Notes under the pieces: generated by a model | What the model was told of the DNA's origin: nothing | Databases searched by the model: none | The model's input: the letters and a program-made list of their open reading frames with translations, nothing else | In this document: piece after piece, positions 1 to 10,912 of the stretch | Position numbering within the stretch: the stretch's first letter is position 1 | Layout: each line of letters begins with the position of its first letter | NCBI GenBank assembly: GCA_026545765.1 | Contig: CM048844.1 | Span: forward strand, 66,029,035-66,093,034 | Source: Plantago major | Lineage: Eukaryota > Streptophyta > Magnoliopsida > Lamiales > Plantaginaceae | DNA length: 64,000 bases | Direction: 5' to 3' | Position numbers and translations under genes: made by a program

Positions 1-212
1 AGCGAAAGCGAAAGCGAGAATTCGATATTTTCCAAAATAAAAGAGAGCGAGAGTGCATTAAATCGTTTAATAAAATAAATAAAAATTAATTTATAATGTA
101 CACATAAATTCTTGGACCATAAAAATGGTGAAAGTTCAATAAACTATAGCCCAAGCCCATTACCTTTAATTTCTTATTATCAACCCTAGCATGTACTCAG
201 TTACTATACTAT
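1..212. other. Unassigned AT-rich flank
   Basis: This stretch starts with a short GCGAAA-type run (1-20) and is then AT-rich. I see no gene, no LTR end and no terminal inverted repeat. It is the sequence outside the chromodomain gypsy LTR whose TGTCA end lies at 213, so it is probably older intergenic DNA. Confidence 0.4.
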
Positions 213-241
213 TGTCACGGGATAAAACTTTGATTCGTAAG
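213..241 (-). mobile_element. Chromovirus LTR, left piece
   Basis: This is the outer end of an LTR whose other part lies at 29646-30022; the Tat-1 element sits between the pieces. The piece begins TGTCA and the distal piece ends TGACA, a 5-bp terminal inverted repeat that also satisfies the TG...CA rule. Bases 237-241 are GTAAG, the target duplicated by Tat-1. Orientation follows from the polypurine tract and chromodomain integrase fragment that adjoin the distal piece on the minus strand. Confidence 0.65.
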
Positions 242-1096
242 TGTTAATACGAAAATATGTCCAATCCGTCATAGGCGCCTTGGGAACGAATCCTAAGACG
301 TCCCAAGTTGTCTGAGGATCCGAAACACTACGATATGACCCTATAAGGTCTGACCCTGGGCCCCTCAGGTCCGACCCATCCTGGAGGAGAAAGACAGAGA
401 GAGCTCGAACGGTAATAGGTCTGACCCCTCCAGTGGTCCGTAACCATGGGGTCCGACTCGGACGACCATCCGGATCCAACACGACAATCTCACAAGCAAC
501 CAAGTAAACTGGCACTAGGGAGTAAGGAGGTCCGAGCCACAAGGTCCGAATCAGAGGAGTCGAACAAACTTATGGAAGTTTCCCATAGACAACCCAGTAC
601 AGTCCGGACCAACCTCTTCGGACCTTGACCCGCAGCAGACTATCAAAGCCTCTAATGCTCTCACATTAATGACTAAACTACCCTTAAAAGCCCAAAGTGG
701 AATGGGGCAAGTGTCATTAATGGGCCATGGGCCTATTGAAGCCTTGGTGGCTCAATCTAGGCCTTACACTTGACATGATCTGGTGGAACCCTCCCAATTG
801 GGGAGAAATCTATATATAGAGCACACACTCCCATGATAATGGTAAGCAATAATCACTTCCGAACCTTATCACACAGAGTAGATCTTCAGTCTCTCTTGAG
901 TAAAGTCTCAAACCGGTTTGAAACCTAGCAAGTCGGGTCCTAACCCCCCCCCCCCTCAAGTCACTTGTGCAGGTTCTTACCAAGCTTTAGCGCGTTGGCT
1001 CTTACTCAGTACGGAGCTTCTGACTTAAGGATATCTTGGCCGTTACCAGTGGGATAGAATAATCTCTAAGTGGTTGGGGAACTTTTACCCTCAACA
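242..1096 (+). repeat. Tat-1 5' LTR
   Basis: Begins TGTTAATACG, ends TCAACA, and matches 28775-29640. The upstream half is studded with variants of GGTCCGA(C/A)C and GTCCGGACC. A TATA box lies at 811-819 and a C-run at about 945-955. The 3' copy has one extra 12-bp tandem unit near 29140, which accounts for most of the length difference (855 against 866 bp). Short open frames inside the LTR look incidental. Confidence 0.93.
811..819 (+). promoter_or_regulatory. TATA box of Tat-1 LTR promoter
   Basis: TATATATAG in the middle of the LTR, followed by GAGCACACACTCC. Position and context fit the U3/R border of a plant LTR. The 3' LTR has a one-base variant, GTATATAG, at the equivalent place. Genomic RNA would be expected to start about 25-35 bases downstream. 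Confidence 0.65.
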
Positions 1097-1098
1097 TT

Positions 1099-1118
1099 TT
1101 GGCGCCGTCTGTGGGAAA
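1099..1118 (+). other. Tat-1 primer binding site
   Basis: TTGGCGCCGTCTGTGGGAAA lies two bases after the 5' LTR. TGGCGCCG is the start of the PBS found in many plant gypsy elements and probably pairs with the 3' end of a tRNA-Asp type primer. The tRNA identity is from family knowledge and was not checked. Confidence 0.75.
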
Positions 1119-1147
1119 CTTTACAAAAAGTTCCGTTCTCTTCAGTA

Positions 1148-2501
1148 ATGGCAAGAACAAGAAGTTCAGTAAGAACCAACGCTACTATGATTGGCACGCC
1201 TGCCCCAAGGCAAAGAGGTAGACCTCCCACTCGAAGGAGAAGGGTGGCGAGAACCTCTTCAAGAAACACAATGGATTGCCCAAGTGATGGCCACACCACT
1301 AGCCTCTCTTCAGAGGAGGAAAGAGCCGCTGATCCACCAATAAGGACCCAGGTACTCGGGGTTGAAGGACAAGTTCCTCCGTCAGGAACACATGGTTCTC
1401 CTCCGGGAAGAAACTTCACCCTTCTAAATGGGCAGATCATTCGTCCAAGTGAGTTTGGAATGAGTGAGAATCAGTTTGGCCTCTTACTCACCACCATTCA
1501 AGGGTGCTTTGGATCAAACAACCTTCAGCCTCCTCAACCCACTCCTCCCTTAGCAATTCTGAGACAAGCTGAACCCGCGCAATCAAGGAATGAACATCGC
1601 CCAATCCAATGAAGGTTAGGAGAACCAGCTCAACCGGAGGACCTAAGGAACCTTCTCAACAGGAGGGCCGCTTCTCCTGAGCAATGGGAGAAGTCCGATA
1701 ATGCCACGAGCGGATGAAGCTGGAACTAGCCGACGTGGGGCTCTACAACATGCGCCAAGAGACGACGTGGCAGAAAGCATCTCGATAGTCCCTTTTGATG
1801 ATCTTCCTCCAGATGTGGCCATCAACCCAAGGACTGGCGAGAAACTAACCGCCGAGCAGATTTATGTCCAACAAAAGGCCTTGGAGACTCAAATCGCCAC
1901 TTTGAGCAAGATGGTGAAGGCACATGAGAAGGTGACTCTTAGAGCTCCTAATCCTCTATGTGATGAGATAATGAGGGAAAGGAAGCGCCCCGACTCCACT
2001 ATCCCAACTCTTGAGCACTATTACGGGGATACTTGTCCTGTGGGGCACCTTACTAGATACGAAAGTAAGATGGAGACCAACGGCCTGAATGACAACATGA
2101 AAGCTCTCAACTTCTCCAGTACACTCTTTGGGGAGGCAATGGATCGGTGGACCTCTTTGCCCAATGGCTCCATCAAATCCTATGCAGATATCGCTTCCCT
2201 CTTCCTGAAAAGGTTTGAGAAAGCAAAGAAGAGAAAGAGATTGGTCGAGCACTTGGCAGGAGTAATCCAGAAAGAGCACGAGGACCTTAGGACCTTCCTT
2301 GACCGTTTCAATGCCGAAGTGCGCCAAGTAGAGCCTCACAGTATCAAAGAACGGGTCCGACACCTGTACGCTAACACTTACAACGATGATCTCAGAAGAA
2401 AGCTTTCCAACGAGGAAATCACAACTGAAAAGTACTTGGAAGATATCTGTGAAGGAGTCCTGTATGGAGAAGAGTACAGGAGAAATGTCCCAATAAGAGC
2501 A
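1148..2501 (+). pseudogene. gag: Tat-1 gag, part before copia insertion
   Basis: The first ATG after the PBS (1148) opens a basic, Arg/Pro-rich N-terminal stretch (RQRGRPPTRRRR). A second open block (1701-2501) holds the Retrotrans_gag core, including the segment FGEAMDRWTSLPNGSI, a SYADIASLFLKRF stretch and HEDLRTFLDRFNAE, typical of Tat capsids. Gag forms the virus-like particle that packages element RNA in the cytoplasm. The gene is interrupted by the copia element and resumes near 18521. It belongs to a broken fossil element, so no functional product is inferred. Confidence 0.85.
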
Positions 2502-4147
2502 TGTTGGTCCAGATAACGGCAAAGTAAAAGACTAGAGGGGGGGGGGGGGTGAATAGTCTTTTAAAACTTTTGTCGATAAAAACTATTTCTCGAGATATCC
2601 GTAGATATCGATACTTAGATTCAGTGGAAGACTTAAGATAGATAAGTCAAAAGCAGTTAAAGTGTGTGTGTGTGTTCTTTGAAATGTAAGTCTGAAAGTA
2701 AATAACATAGCAAGTATTGTGGTATCTGGAGGTGGCGTAATCCTCCAACTAATCCACTTCGGTCTTCCAAAGACCTAGAATTCACTAGAATAGATAATTG
2801 AGGTCACCTTACAAAAATCGTATTCTGAGATTCCTTAAACAAATGGTTCCCAACCAAATGTTCCCCCTGAGTTGTTCCCCGGCTTTCACAGCCAAGTACT
2901 TCCTGTACTCAGAAACCTTTTTGAGCTATTCCCTAGCTTCCCAAGCTAAGTACTTCCTGTGCTCAATAACCTTGGAGTTATTCCTTAGTTTCTCAAACTA
3001 AGTACTTCCTGTACTCCACGCCAGTGATGGTGTTGGTTTTGGTTTGAGTTGTCAGATGAGCTTCTTTAATAACTTTTTAGTTAATCTGATAACTCTGTGA
3101 ATCAAGTATACTTAATACACTTTTCAATGTATGGTATCTTGTTCTTTTTACTGACCCAAGTCTGAGATAAATGTTCTAGAGAATGAATCTCAGATACTTG
3201 ATCTTTCAATTCAACTCTTTCACAGATAGCTGTGCTTGTTTAGGATCAGGACACTTAGAACTTATTGCTACTTAAGATCAAGAGCTTTGGTCACAACAGA
3301 AAGCTTGAGGATAAGTAGTTTTCTTTGAGAGAGTAAGACGTTCAGCGTGTTTATGGAGTTCAAGGTGTTCAGTGTGTCTTCTCAAGCAGTCTAAGTGTTG
3401 ATATTTATAGATGAATTTGAGTGCCGTTTGAATAGTATCCGTTAGGCTTAAATCAAATTCAAACTATTGATATATGTGTATAGTAATCTTAGTGAGTTTG
3501 TCTTCTTCTTCGGTTACCGTTGCTTTTGTTCGAACATCTCTGTCCGTGCATTTAATGCATTGTACTATACTTTTGTCTCAGAGTGCCAACAGAACTATGC
3601 TTTGTATCAGAGACAACCTTGATCAGATTTCTCTGATTCTTTGCACGTTCTTATCTTTATCTTCAGATACCACTTTTATTGAAACAACTTTGTTTGCAAT
3701 ATATATATTTCTTCTTCAGAAATGTGGTTAAAGCTCAAGGTATCTGAGAATAGACATCTGTGGACACTTTCCTTGTTTTCAGATAGACCCTTTATTTCTC
3801 AGATATCTCTTGTGACACAGTTTTTTTAAAACTATTCGTGTCTTCAAGATATCTGGCCAAGGTATCTGTAAAACTGTTTCAGTAATCTTGTGCAGTCTTT
3901 AAATCTTCAATGTCGTTGAACTTGTTCTGCTTGGATGTCTTCTTCTTGGTCTTCTCTTCATAAAATAAAAATTACATTTTGAGACCTATCATCCTATACA
4001 AGATTAGCTAGACTATCATACTTAGTGGGTTTCCTCTTTTACAATGTTCAAGTGAACCAAGAGTACTAATCACCTTTCTGAGACTAAGATAAGTCATCAT
4101 GTTGCTGATCAAAATCTAAACAGATATTTCTAACAAAATATCTAACA
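2502..4147 (-). repeat. Copia 3' LTR (left)
   Basis: Matches 16881-18520 over its length. Contains a G-run near 2537, a TG run near 2663 and many copies of AGATATC/CAGATA-type words. A minus-strand TATA box (CTATAAATAT) lies at 3401-3410, matched at 17773-17783 in the other LTR. Short open frames here, such as near 3474-3731, recur in the other LTR and are not genes. Confidence 0.9.
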
Positions 4148-4162
4148 AATTTCCCCCTTTTT
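4148..4162 (-). other. Copia polypurine tract
   Basis: On the minus strand this reads AAAAAGGGGGAAATT, directly before the TGTTAGATA start of the 3' LTR. It is the plus-strand primer site for reverse transcription and confirms the minus-strand orientation. Confidence 0.8.
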
Positions 4163-4506
4163 GATAAGTCAACGATGACTATCTGACCTATTACAAATCT
4201 GGATGAGTGAACAATCCAACACTTAATCATTTCTTAAGATTTTTCAATTCATTCAATTAAGTGCAGAAAGTAAACATCAACCAAATCACAAGGTGTGATC
4301 TTTGCTGACAAGTTATCTTTTATAGAATAATATCTGAGAGTAAGTTCATCAGATAAGTTACAAAGAAAGATTACAGATAACTTCAATACATAAAACAATT
4401 TAGCTCAGTCAGCAAAAATACAAAAATACATAGTAAATTAGGACAACAGGAGTAACCAAGCTCCAAGTAAACATCCTAATAGACTAGTCTTCAAGTCTTC
4501 AACTCT

Positions 4507-5528
4507 TCAAGTCTTCAACAGTTGTTCTATGGATAAGTCTGCAAATTTCCTATCTCCAAACCTTTTGATGTCATCATAATAATCATAGAGAAGTGTTCTG
4601 ACGAGCATCTCAGTGTCTCTGGCAAATCCACAGACCTCTTTGTAGGTTTTGGTAGGATTCTTCTTGACAAAATGTTTGACCCACAAATACTTTCCCCACT
4701 TCCAGGCATGCTCTATTCTGATATCTGAAAGCTTGAAGTATTCGTAGATAATCCTCAGATATCTGATGTCACCCTTGTATTGATCTTCAGTTAGATAGAA
4801 CGACTCATAGGGTTCCACAGCGAGTCTTGCTCTTGTGCTGTTCTGTGATATTCGTAATTGCACATCATCCGGCTTTCCATATGGACATTCATCGAGAGGT
4901 CCTTTCTCATGGCTTCAGTTCTCTTGACAACTTCAAAATCCAACCAGGCTTTAATGTGATTGGTGTTGATCAAGGTTGGCTTATCTTTTCTCCATGCCAT
5001 AAGTTGTTTATGGATTGGTTCTGGAAATCTTGAATTTACCAGTAGATACTTAAGTTCCAGAACCCAATAGCCATTTTTCTGATTGATGCACCTGTAGACA
5101 GAGGAATCATTGTCATTCTTCACATACTCTATTTTGGCTTCTTCTGGCCTGAGTGGAAGTTGACTTTTTCTTTGCTCAGCTCTCGATCTGTTCTTCCTCT
5201 TGAATTCTCTTTGGGGTTGTTGCTTGAAGAACCACCTGGATAGACTTGGTATTTCGGAGGGTGTTTTAGCCGCTAGGGCTTTGACTATGGGCTCAGTTAG
5301 GCTTTCAATTTTCCTTTTTCTGTGAAGAGGAGCTTCATCTTCATCAGTTTCTTCATCATCATCATCAAGATTAAATCTTGTGAGAGTTTTACAGCCTTCT
5401 TCATTGCCCAGGGACTTGATTTGGCCTTCTTCTTTTTCTTCAGAAGATTCATCAATCCCTTTAACTTGTCTTCTCCTTGGAGCCTTGGTACTCCTTGGAG
5501 GTTTCTGTGCCATGGCCCTTGTTATCAT
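4507..5528 (-). pseudogene. Copia accessory region, distal block
   Basis: Two long open blocks near the 3' end of the copia element. The first (4791-5528) starts basic, passes through an acidic Glu/Asp-rich stretch and ends in a folded-looking part rich in Trp, Tyr and Leu, including KNGYWVLELKYLLVN and NHIKAWLDFEVVKR. The second (4507-4863) contains WKWGKYLWVKHFVKK. I do not recognise the family. There is no obvious signal peptide or membrane segment, so an envelope role is not supported by what can be seen. It may be the distal part of one accessory gene that starts near 10120. Confidence 0.5.
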
Positions 5529-5781
5529 TGTAGTTCCTTGATGGGTTTAAGAAGCGGCTACTATTTGCAAAGCAACTTGGCTTGAGGAGGTTCATTGATT
5601 ACGAGTGGTGGTGGAAGTTTTCATGTTTCTTCTTCCTCTCTGAGCCGCACCAGCTCCAAATTTCTTCTTGTTTTCTTCTCCTTCTTCCCATTCCCACTGA
5701 CTTTGAGGTCCAGATTTGTACACTCTTTCCCCCTTAGTCATTGTTGGCTGACTCAGTCTCATAAAAGAATCTGAGAGAGGG

Positions 5782-7156
5782 TTAAAAATGCCCTTGTAAA
5801 TAATTGTAGGCAGTGACCAACTTCTGAAGTTCGGCTTTGAGCTCCTGATTTTGTTTGATAAGTCCATTGTCCTTATCAGTGAGCTCTGCCAATGGGCCTA
5901 GGATGGCATCTGCTTTTCCAGCAGTGTAACTTGCCTCTTGGAAAGCTTTTTCAGCTAAAGACGCATCATCGTCCCTTATCATTCCCAGATCTTTCTGAGC
6001 AATGACTATGCTAGTTGTTCTCTGAGTGACGAGCTCAGTGAACTTTTTCATTTCAGAGGGGACGAAGGCAATTACTTCCTTGTTCTGTGAAGACATCTCC
6101 TTTTTCAGATGTGCCAGTACTTGGTATCTGTTCATGTATTCATGGGAGTGGACATTTGGCAGTTTGCTGAAAGTTTCAGGAGCAATCAGTTTCCTTTTCA
6201 AGTGTGAAACCGCTAGATGTTCATTGCGGTGCTCTGCCAAAGTCTTGTCTTCTTCATCATCTGAGTAATCAGCCCAGTGATCTTCATTCTCTTGGACATT
6301 CTCATCAATTGTGTCGAGTCCAGCAACCATCTCAGAGATTGGTTTCTTCCCTTTTTGGGAGGAGGATGGTACTTCTTTTGAAGTTGATGCAGCCTTAGCA
6401 TCATGCTTAATTTCAGATACTTCTTCAGTATTGAGTTCTTTGGTGATGGCATTTCTGACATCCGTAGCTCTTTAACCTCAGAGTAAGCAATCATCTCTTG
6501 CAGATATTGATCTTGTAGTTGGTCAAGCTTGTCTCTAGATTTAGCTATCTGGTCTTCCAGTTGAAGATGGAGCTGTTGTTCTTCTTCCAACAGTTGTCTG
6601 AGTTGAGCAGTTCTGGATTGAGTATTCAACAATTTGCGATTTCCTCAGAATCCTCAACTACTTGTTCAGTATTAACCTTTTGTTGGGAAGATGGATGAGT
6701 TGACTTTTGAGGAGATGGAGACGGAGATTTCTGTGCTTTCCTCTCAGTTTGCTTTTCAGCAGTTGAGGCATGATTTCTTTGTGAAATTCCTCCGGTCCCT
6801 GGTGCAGGGGCATCATCATCATCCTTTTTGTCTGTGTCATCCTTTTGGTGATGGTCAGTGGGAGGTTCATCGAAGTCGTTTTCGTTTATCTCTTCCTCCT
6901 CATCATCTTCAGATACAAGATTGATCACTTCAGGAATAGTGATCTTCTGCCCATTAACCTCTTCTTGTTCAGAAGGTATAAATTGCAGAGTCTGGGGCAG
7001 AACTAGCTTGAATGCAATCTGTAATCTTGTCTGACCATCTGCCTGTTCAAAGGCTTGTATCAAACTGTGCGCTACTTCTCTGGAGAAATCCTTATGCAAT
7101 AGAGTCTCAACTGTGTACTGTTCGGTAGGGAACATTGCATGGATATACGTCTCCAA
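5782..7156 (-). pseudogene. Copia accessory region, acidic and coiled-coil block
   Basis: Consecutive open blocks at 6626-7156, 6213-6632 and 5782-6330. The first has a compact N-terminal part followed by a very acidic, Asp/Glu/Lys-rich low-complexity stretch. The second is Gln/Leu/Glu-rich with heptad-like spacing and would form a coiled coil (for example LRQLLEEEQQLHLQLEDQI). The third continues helical, with LIKQNQELKAELQKL near its end. No catalytic motif is visible and I do not recognise the family. The block lies between exon-like segments upstream and a folded-looking block downstream. Confidence 0.5.
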
Positions 7157-7171
7157 GTCAAGAGCTCGTGC

Positions 7172-8350
7172 TCATCTGGTTGGTTGATCTGTGATTCTCA
7201 ATATTTCAGAGAGATTAGAGCACCTTAACCTTTGCCATTTCTTGAAGCATTGAATATGCTTTGGCAGGGTTTGAGCTTTGAAGAAGGGAAGTAGGTCCCT
7301 TTTCTCATCATTGGGAGCCTGCTTTGCACTCGTTTGAGCCTGAAAGAAAGAGTTTTGAGTGAGCTTCAAAACTTTTGTAGATATCTAAGTAGAAGTGTAG
7401 TTTAGTTTCTGAGTTACCTGAGTAAGTACTTCAGGCTCAGAGACTTGTGCTACTGAGACAATTGGTGTCTCAGATATCTTGTTGTGAGGTGGAGACTTGG
7501 AAGTCTGGTCCTAATCAAACTTTCTTTCTTGAACCTGAGAATTAATATTAATACAATACTTAGGAAATTATTTGAAAGAATTTGTGCAAAAATGCTTTAA
7601 TGAGTTCTGAGTTTTGGACTTACTTCCTCAATAGGAAGCTCAGAGTCATTTTTCTCAGAAACTTTCTCAGTTTCTGGTATTCTTTCATGTGATGTTGCCT
7701 TGGGAGCTTCATCAATTTCCATTGATGCAGGGGATGTCGCAACTTTTTCCCTCTGCATTTCCACTTCTGAATGAGCCTGTAAGTAGAAAGTATTGAATAT
7801 TTTAGAAGAAGTTTAAGATAACCCATGATGAAGAATACTTATCATTGATTTTTCATGTACCTTCACGCTAGAAGGCTCAATGATGTGTTCTTCAGAAACC
7901 TTGTCGGTCTCTGGGTTCGTCTCTGGCATTTCTACCTTATCTTCCTCTTTCTCAGTTGGAGCCTGTTAGAAACATTTACTTTAAATGATTAAGCACATAG
8001 ACAAATGACTGAAAAGTGTTATCTTAAGAATCAATTATCACCGTGGTGAGGCTCAGATTTCTTAAGAGGCAAGGTTGGTACCCTCCTTCTCGATTTCGAG
8101 GCAAGCTTTCCGACTTCCTCTTGTTTCGTGTTTCTAACTCAGTTTGTAACAAGAATTTTATATAAGTAACAAGATATACAAGCATAAAATTTTTCACAAG
8201 GTAGGAGTTAAACCATTCAGCTACCTGAGCATTGTCAGGCTGATTGGTCTCTGGAACTTGTGACCCTTTTATACTTTGGTCTTCTTGTTCGATCTGACTT
8301 CTTTGTTTGAAGTTTTAGGTACTTCACACCTTTCTGAGTGTGCAACTCGG
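7172..8350 (-). other. Array of short exon-like blocks in copia accessory region
   Basis: Reading the minus strand, at least four short blocks of about 80-150 bases start after a pyrimidine-rich AG (TTTCAG, CTCAG, TTACAG, AACAG). Three start with GCTC and one with GTTCAAG. Three of them end before GT donors (GTAAGT, GTAACT, GTACAT). The blocks encode similar acidic, Ser/Thr/Glu-rich peptides with recurring KVSE words, as if one exon had been duplicated repeatedly. The regularity suggests genuine splice signals. No transcript evidence is available. Confidence 0.5.
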
Positions 8351-8554
8351 TTGCCTCCCGGTTGATCATTACGAGTAGATGTCTCGTTTGATCCTCTCAT
8401 TGAGTTGGGGAACCTACTCTTTTAGGATTTTCTTCAAGATATCTTGCATTCTTTGGTAATTTGAAATGGAGTTCATTTACCATTTCATCAACCACTTGTG
8501 GCTGTTGTGGTTGTTGTGTTTGTGGTTGTTGTGGTTGTGCAGGCGTAAGATCGG

Positions 8555-10120
8555 TCAAGAGAGTGTTCTTCCAGTTTTATATGGCATTTCCATCAAGATT
8601 CCGCCAAAGACTAAATTACCACTCATCGTGGCTTTTTGAAGTTGTGCGTAAGCGTTCCTCGATGATGTGTTTGCACCAACAACCTTTGCTATAGGTGCTT
8701 GTTCAGCAACCTGAGGTGTAGGTTCTTCTTCAGAAACCTTATCACCAGTTACTGTTACAGTAACCTTAGCCCTCTTTGTTCTTTCTAGGACTTGAGAGAT
8801 GATTAGTTCATCATTTTCATCGTCAGAGCTCTCATCAGCATTGGGAACTGATTGGTCCATGATTCCTGCGGTTTCTGCAGAGAGGGCTTGGTGTTTTTCA
8901 CCACTTTTGGCAGCATTTATGAGTTCATCAGCAAGGCTTTCTGTAATAGTCTTCACATTTCTGAAAGCACTTTCTCTTGCTGAGTCTACTTGTTCAGTAG
9001 TTGATAACTCTTTTGCAGCATTGATGAGTTGATCTGTATTAATTTGTTCATCGGCAAGTTTGCAGATATCGAGAATCGACAACCTCAATGGGTGTGTCTT
9101 CCGATTTGCCAGACTTCTTTCTTGAAGTTCTGGGCTTCTTGGTCGCAACCTTTTCTTCAGATACCTTTTCAGACTTTCGCTTCTTAGAACCTTTCTGAGA
9201 CCCAGTAACCTTTTTCATCAAGTTTGTATACTCATATTTGTAGAGTAGGTTACTGTTGGCTATTTCAGCCGTCTCTCTGAGCTCAATGCCAAGCTTCTCC
9301 AGCAAATAGCATATCTTCAGACCATAGCCTACTGTGGCCTTTGGCTCAGCTAGTCCTTTGGCGATCTTAGGCTCGAAGCCTTGAATCTTCTTCACAAACT
9401 TCATGAAGGCGTACTTTTCCCAGTTAAAAGGGTTTTTCAGCCTTTTGTCTTGTTGATTCAGCAAGAACATCATGATCCATCATTCTTAGCTTATCTGGTC
9501 AGCACCTCCTTGTAGACCATCAAAGCATCTGTGAAGAATGCAAGCCAATACATCCCTGTGAACCATCAGATGTCTGGTTCGGATGTCAGCAAGCTTGTAC
9601 TTAGTGGGTGTATCTGATTTTTCAAGATCACACACGTCACTGTACAATTGTTTAACACCTTCAAGGAGATCATCATCCTTGGTGTTTATTTCAAAATCCT
9701 TTCCAAGATTTTGAAACTCAAACAACTTACTGAAAGTTGTTAAGTCCAGAAGGATTTCCTTTCCTTGGGTGAGGTTTTGTGAACACTATTGCCTTTAGAA
9801 ACACAGAAATTATCACGAGTTGTTGTAGAATTCCAACACATCGGTGATGAAATTCCACTTGGCAGCGATAGAAATCCCTTGATTTGTGCCTTTTCAAGCA
9901 TGTCAAGAATCAGCTTTCTGTCGGCTTGGTTCTCTATTGCAGCCGTGAGGTATTCCTCAACCATGGCACCACCCCAAATCATTCTGTGATTTGAAGTCCA
10001 ATGGTCAGGATTAAAATCTCCTACCAGTCGGTTGTTCACAATAACCAACTCTGGTGCTTGCTTTTCAGCAGTACCAGTGGAGGATTGAGATTTCTGTGTG
10101 GAAGAATTCTTTGGGGCCAT
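8555..10120 (-). pseudogene. Copia accessory gene, N-terminal blocks
   Basis: An ATG at 10120 in good context (GAGATGGCCCC) opens a Ser/Thr/Gln-rich start followed by a segment with NPDHWTSNHRMIWGGAMVEEYL. Further open blocks follow at 9486-9725, 9048-9473 and 8555-9148. They include PFNWEKYAFMKFVKK and a Lys/Arg-rich run that could be a nuclear localisation signal (KKRKSEK, KKPRTSRKK). A TATA box and a leader typical of plant mRNAs lie just upstream, so it may be transcribed separately from gag-pol. The order resembles the extra gene that SIRE-type elements carry after pol, but no transmembrane segment is seen. Family not recognised; several breaks. Confidence 0.55.
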
Positions 10121-10310
10121 CTCTTTATATAGTGTAGGGAATTTGGATTGGTGTTTGAAAGAGATTTGATTCAGTAATTCTTTGCAGAAAAACTTAATCT
10201 TGATTTGCAGAGATTGTAGAAGGTTTGCAGAGAATCAAGAGAAGGTTTTGCTATTTTTGTGTAAGTCGGAATTTTGGATTAGGCGAAAGTGATTTCTTTT
10301 GCCAAAATCC

Positions 10311-10320
10311 TATATATATA
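10311..10320 (-). promoter_or_regulatory. TATA box upstream of copia accessory gene
   Basis: A ten-base TATATATATA flanked by GGA and GC, about 190 bases upstream of the accessory ATG at 10120. The sequence between is A/C/T-rich and G-poor on the minus strand, like a plant 5' leader. This suggests an internal promoter inside the element. Confidence 0.55.
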
Positions 10321-10789
10321 GCAAATTGATTTTGTGTGTACGTATCTGTGACTTGCAAGCAGGCGTGAGCAAAAGCTAGTTCGGCATTAAATGCAAAGTG
10401 GGCTTTGTCAGAATTTTTACAGTCCACTATTTACTGTGAATTAATTTCCACCGTATAGATCAAACGCTTAATTTCATCAAGGGTCACCATTGCTTCTTCA
10501 GCAATGATCACAATCAACAAGTGTAATTGTGCCCATTTAATGAATTTTGGCTATTAGCTATCTGAATCACGTTTTTGTATGACCAAGAACACTGTTTGCA
10601 TCTGAATCTGTCTTATACTTAGGATTTTTCCAAGTTTTTCATCAAGATAGAAATAATGTGAATTTCAAGAGAGTAGTTGACTGCAGATAGTTGTACTATT
10701 CTCCTTTGTGTTCCTCGTTTATAGAGTGATTGAATCGAGTTCCGCCTCGTAGATCTTAAGTCATCTTTTGCTCTTTAGCCTTTTTGACT

Positions 10790-10899
10790 TCTGGATACTC
10801 GTTCCAGATTTCTATTTTCTCTTCTCTGGATGCCCGTTCCAGATACCTCTTCTCTAGATGCCCGTTCCAGCTACCTCTTCTCTGGATGCCCGTTCCAGA
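10790..10899 (-). repeat. Four tandem stem-loop units after copia pol
   Basis: Four units at 10790-10808, 10825-10843, 10853-10871 and 10881-10899, spaced 35, 28 and 28 bases. Each reads TCTGG, a nine-base loop (ATGCCCGTT or a near variant), then CCAGA, so each can form a 5-bp hairpin. They begin about 20 bases beyond the end of pol on the minus strand. Confidence 0.8.
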
Positions 10900-10912
10900 T
10901 TCCTGAACTTTT

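Noticed and set aside
446-628. Open frame inside the Tat 5' LTR, repeated at 28977-29213 in the 3' LTR
   Set aside because: It lies in the U3 region, has no domain, and differs in length and end between the two LTRs. The repetition follows from the LTR being duplicated.
3474-3731. Open frame in the copia left LTR with a close match at 17869-18105
   Set aside because: Again an LTR duplicate with low-complexity sequence; orientation is opposite to the element's transcript.
2540-4147. Abundant AGATATC/CAGATA words in the copia LTR as a regulatory array
   Set aside because: They are frequent throughout this AT-rich element, including coding parts, without clear spacing. Base composition and coding bias may explain them; a count against expectation would be needed.
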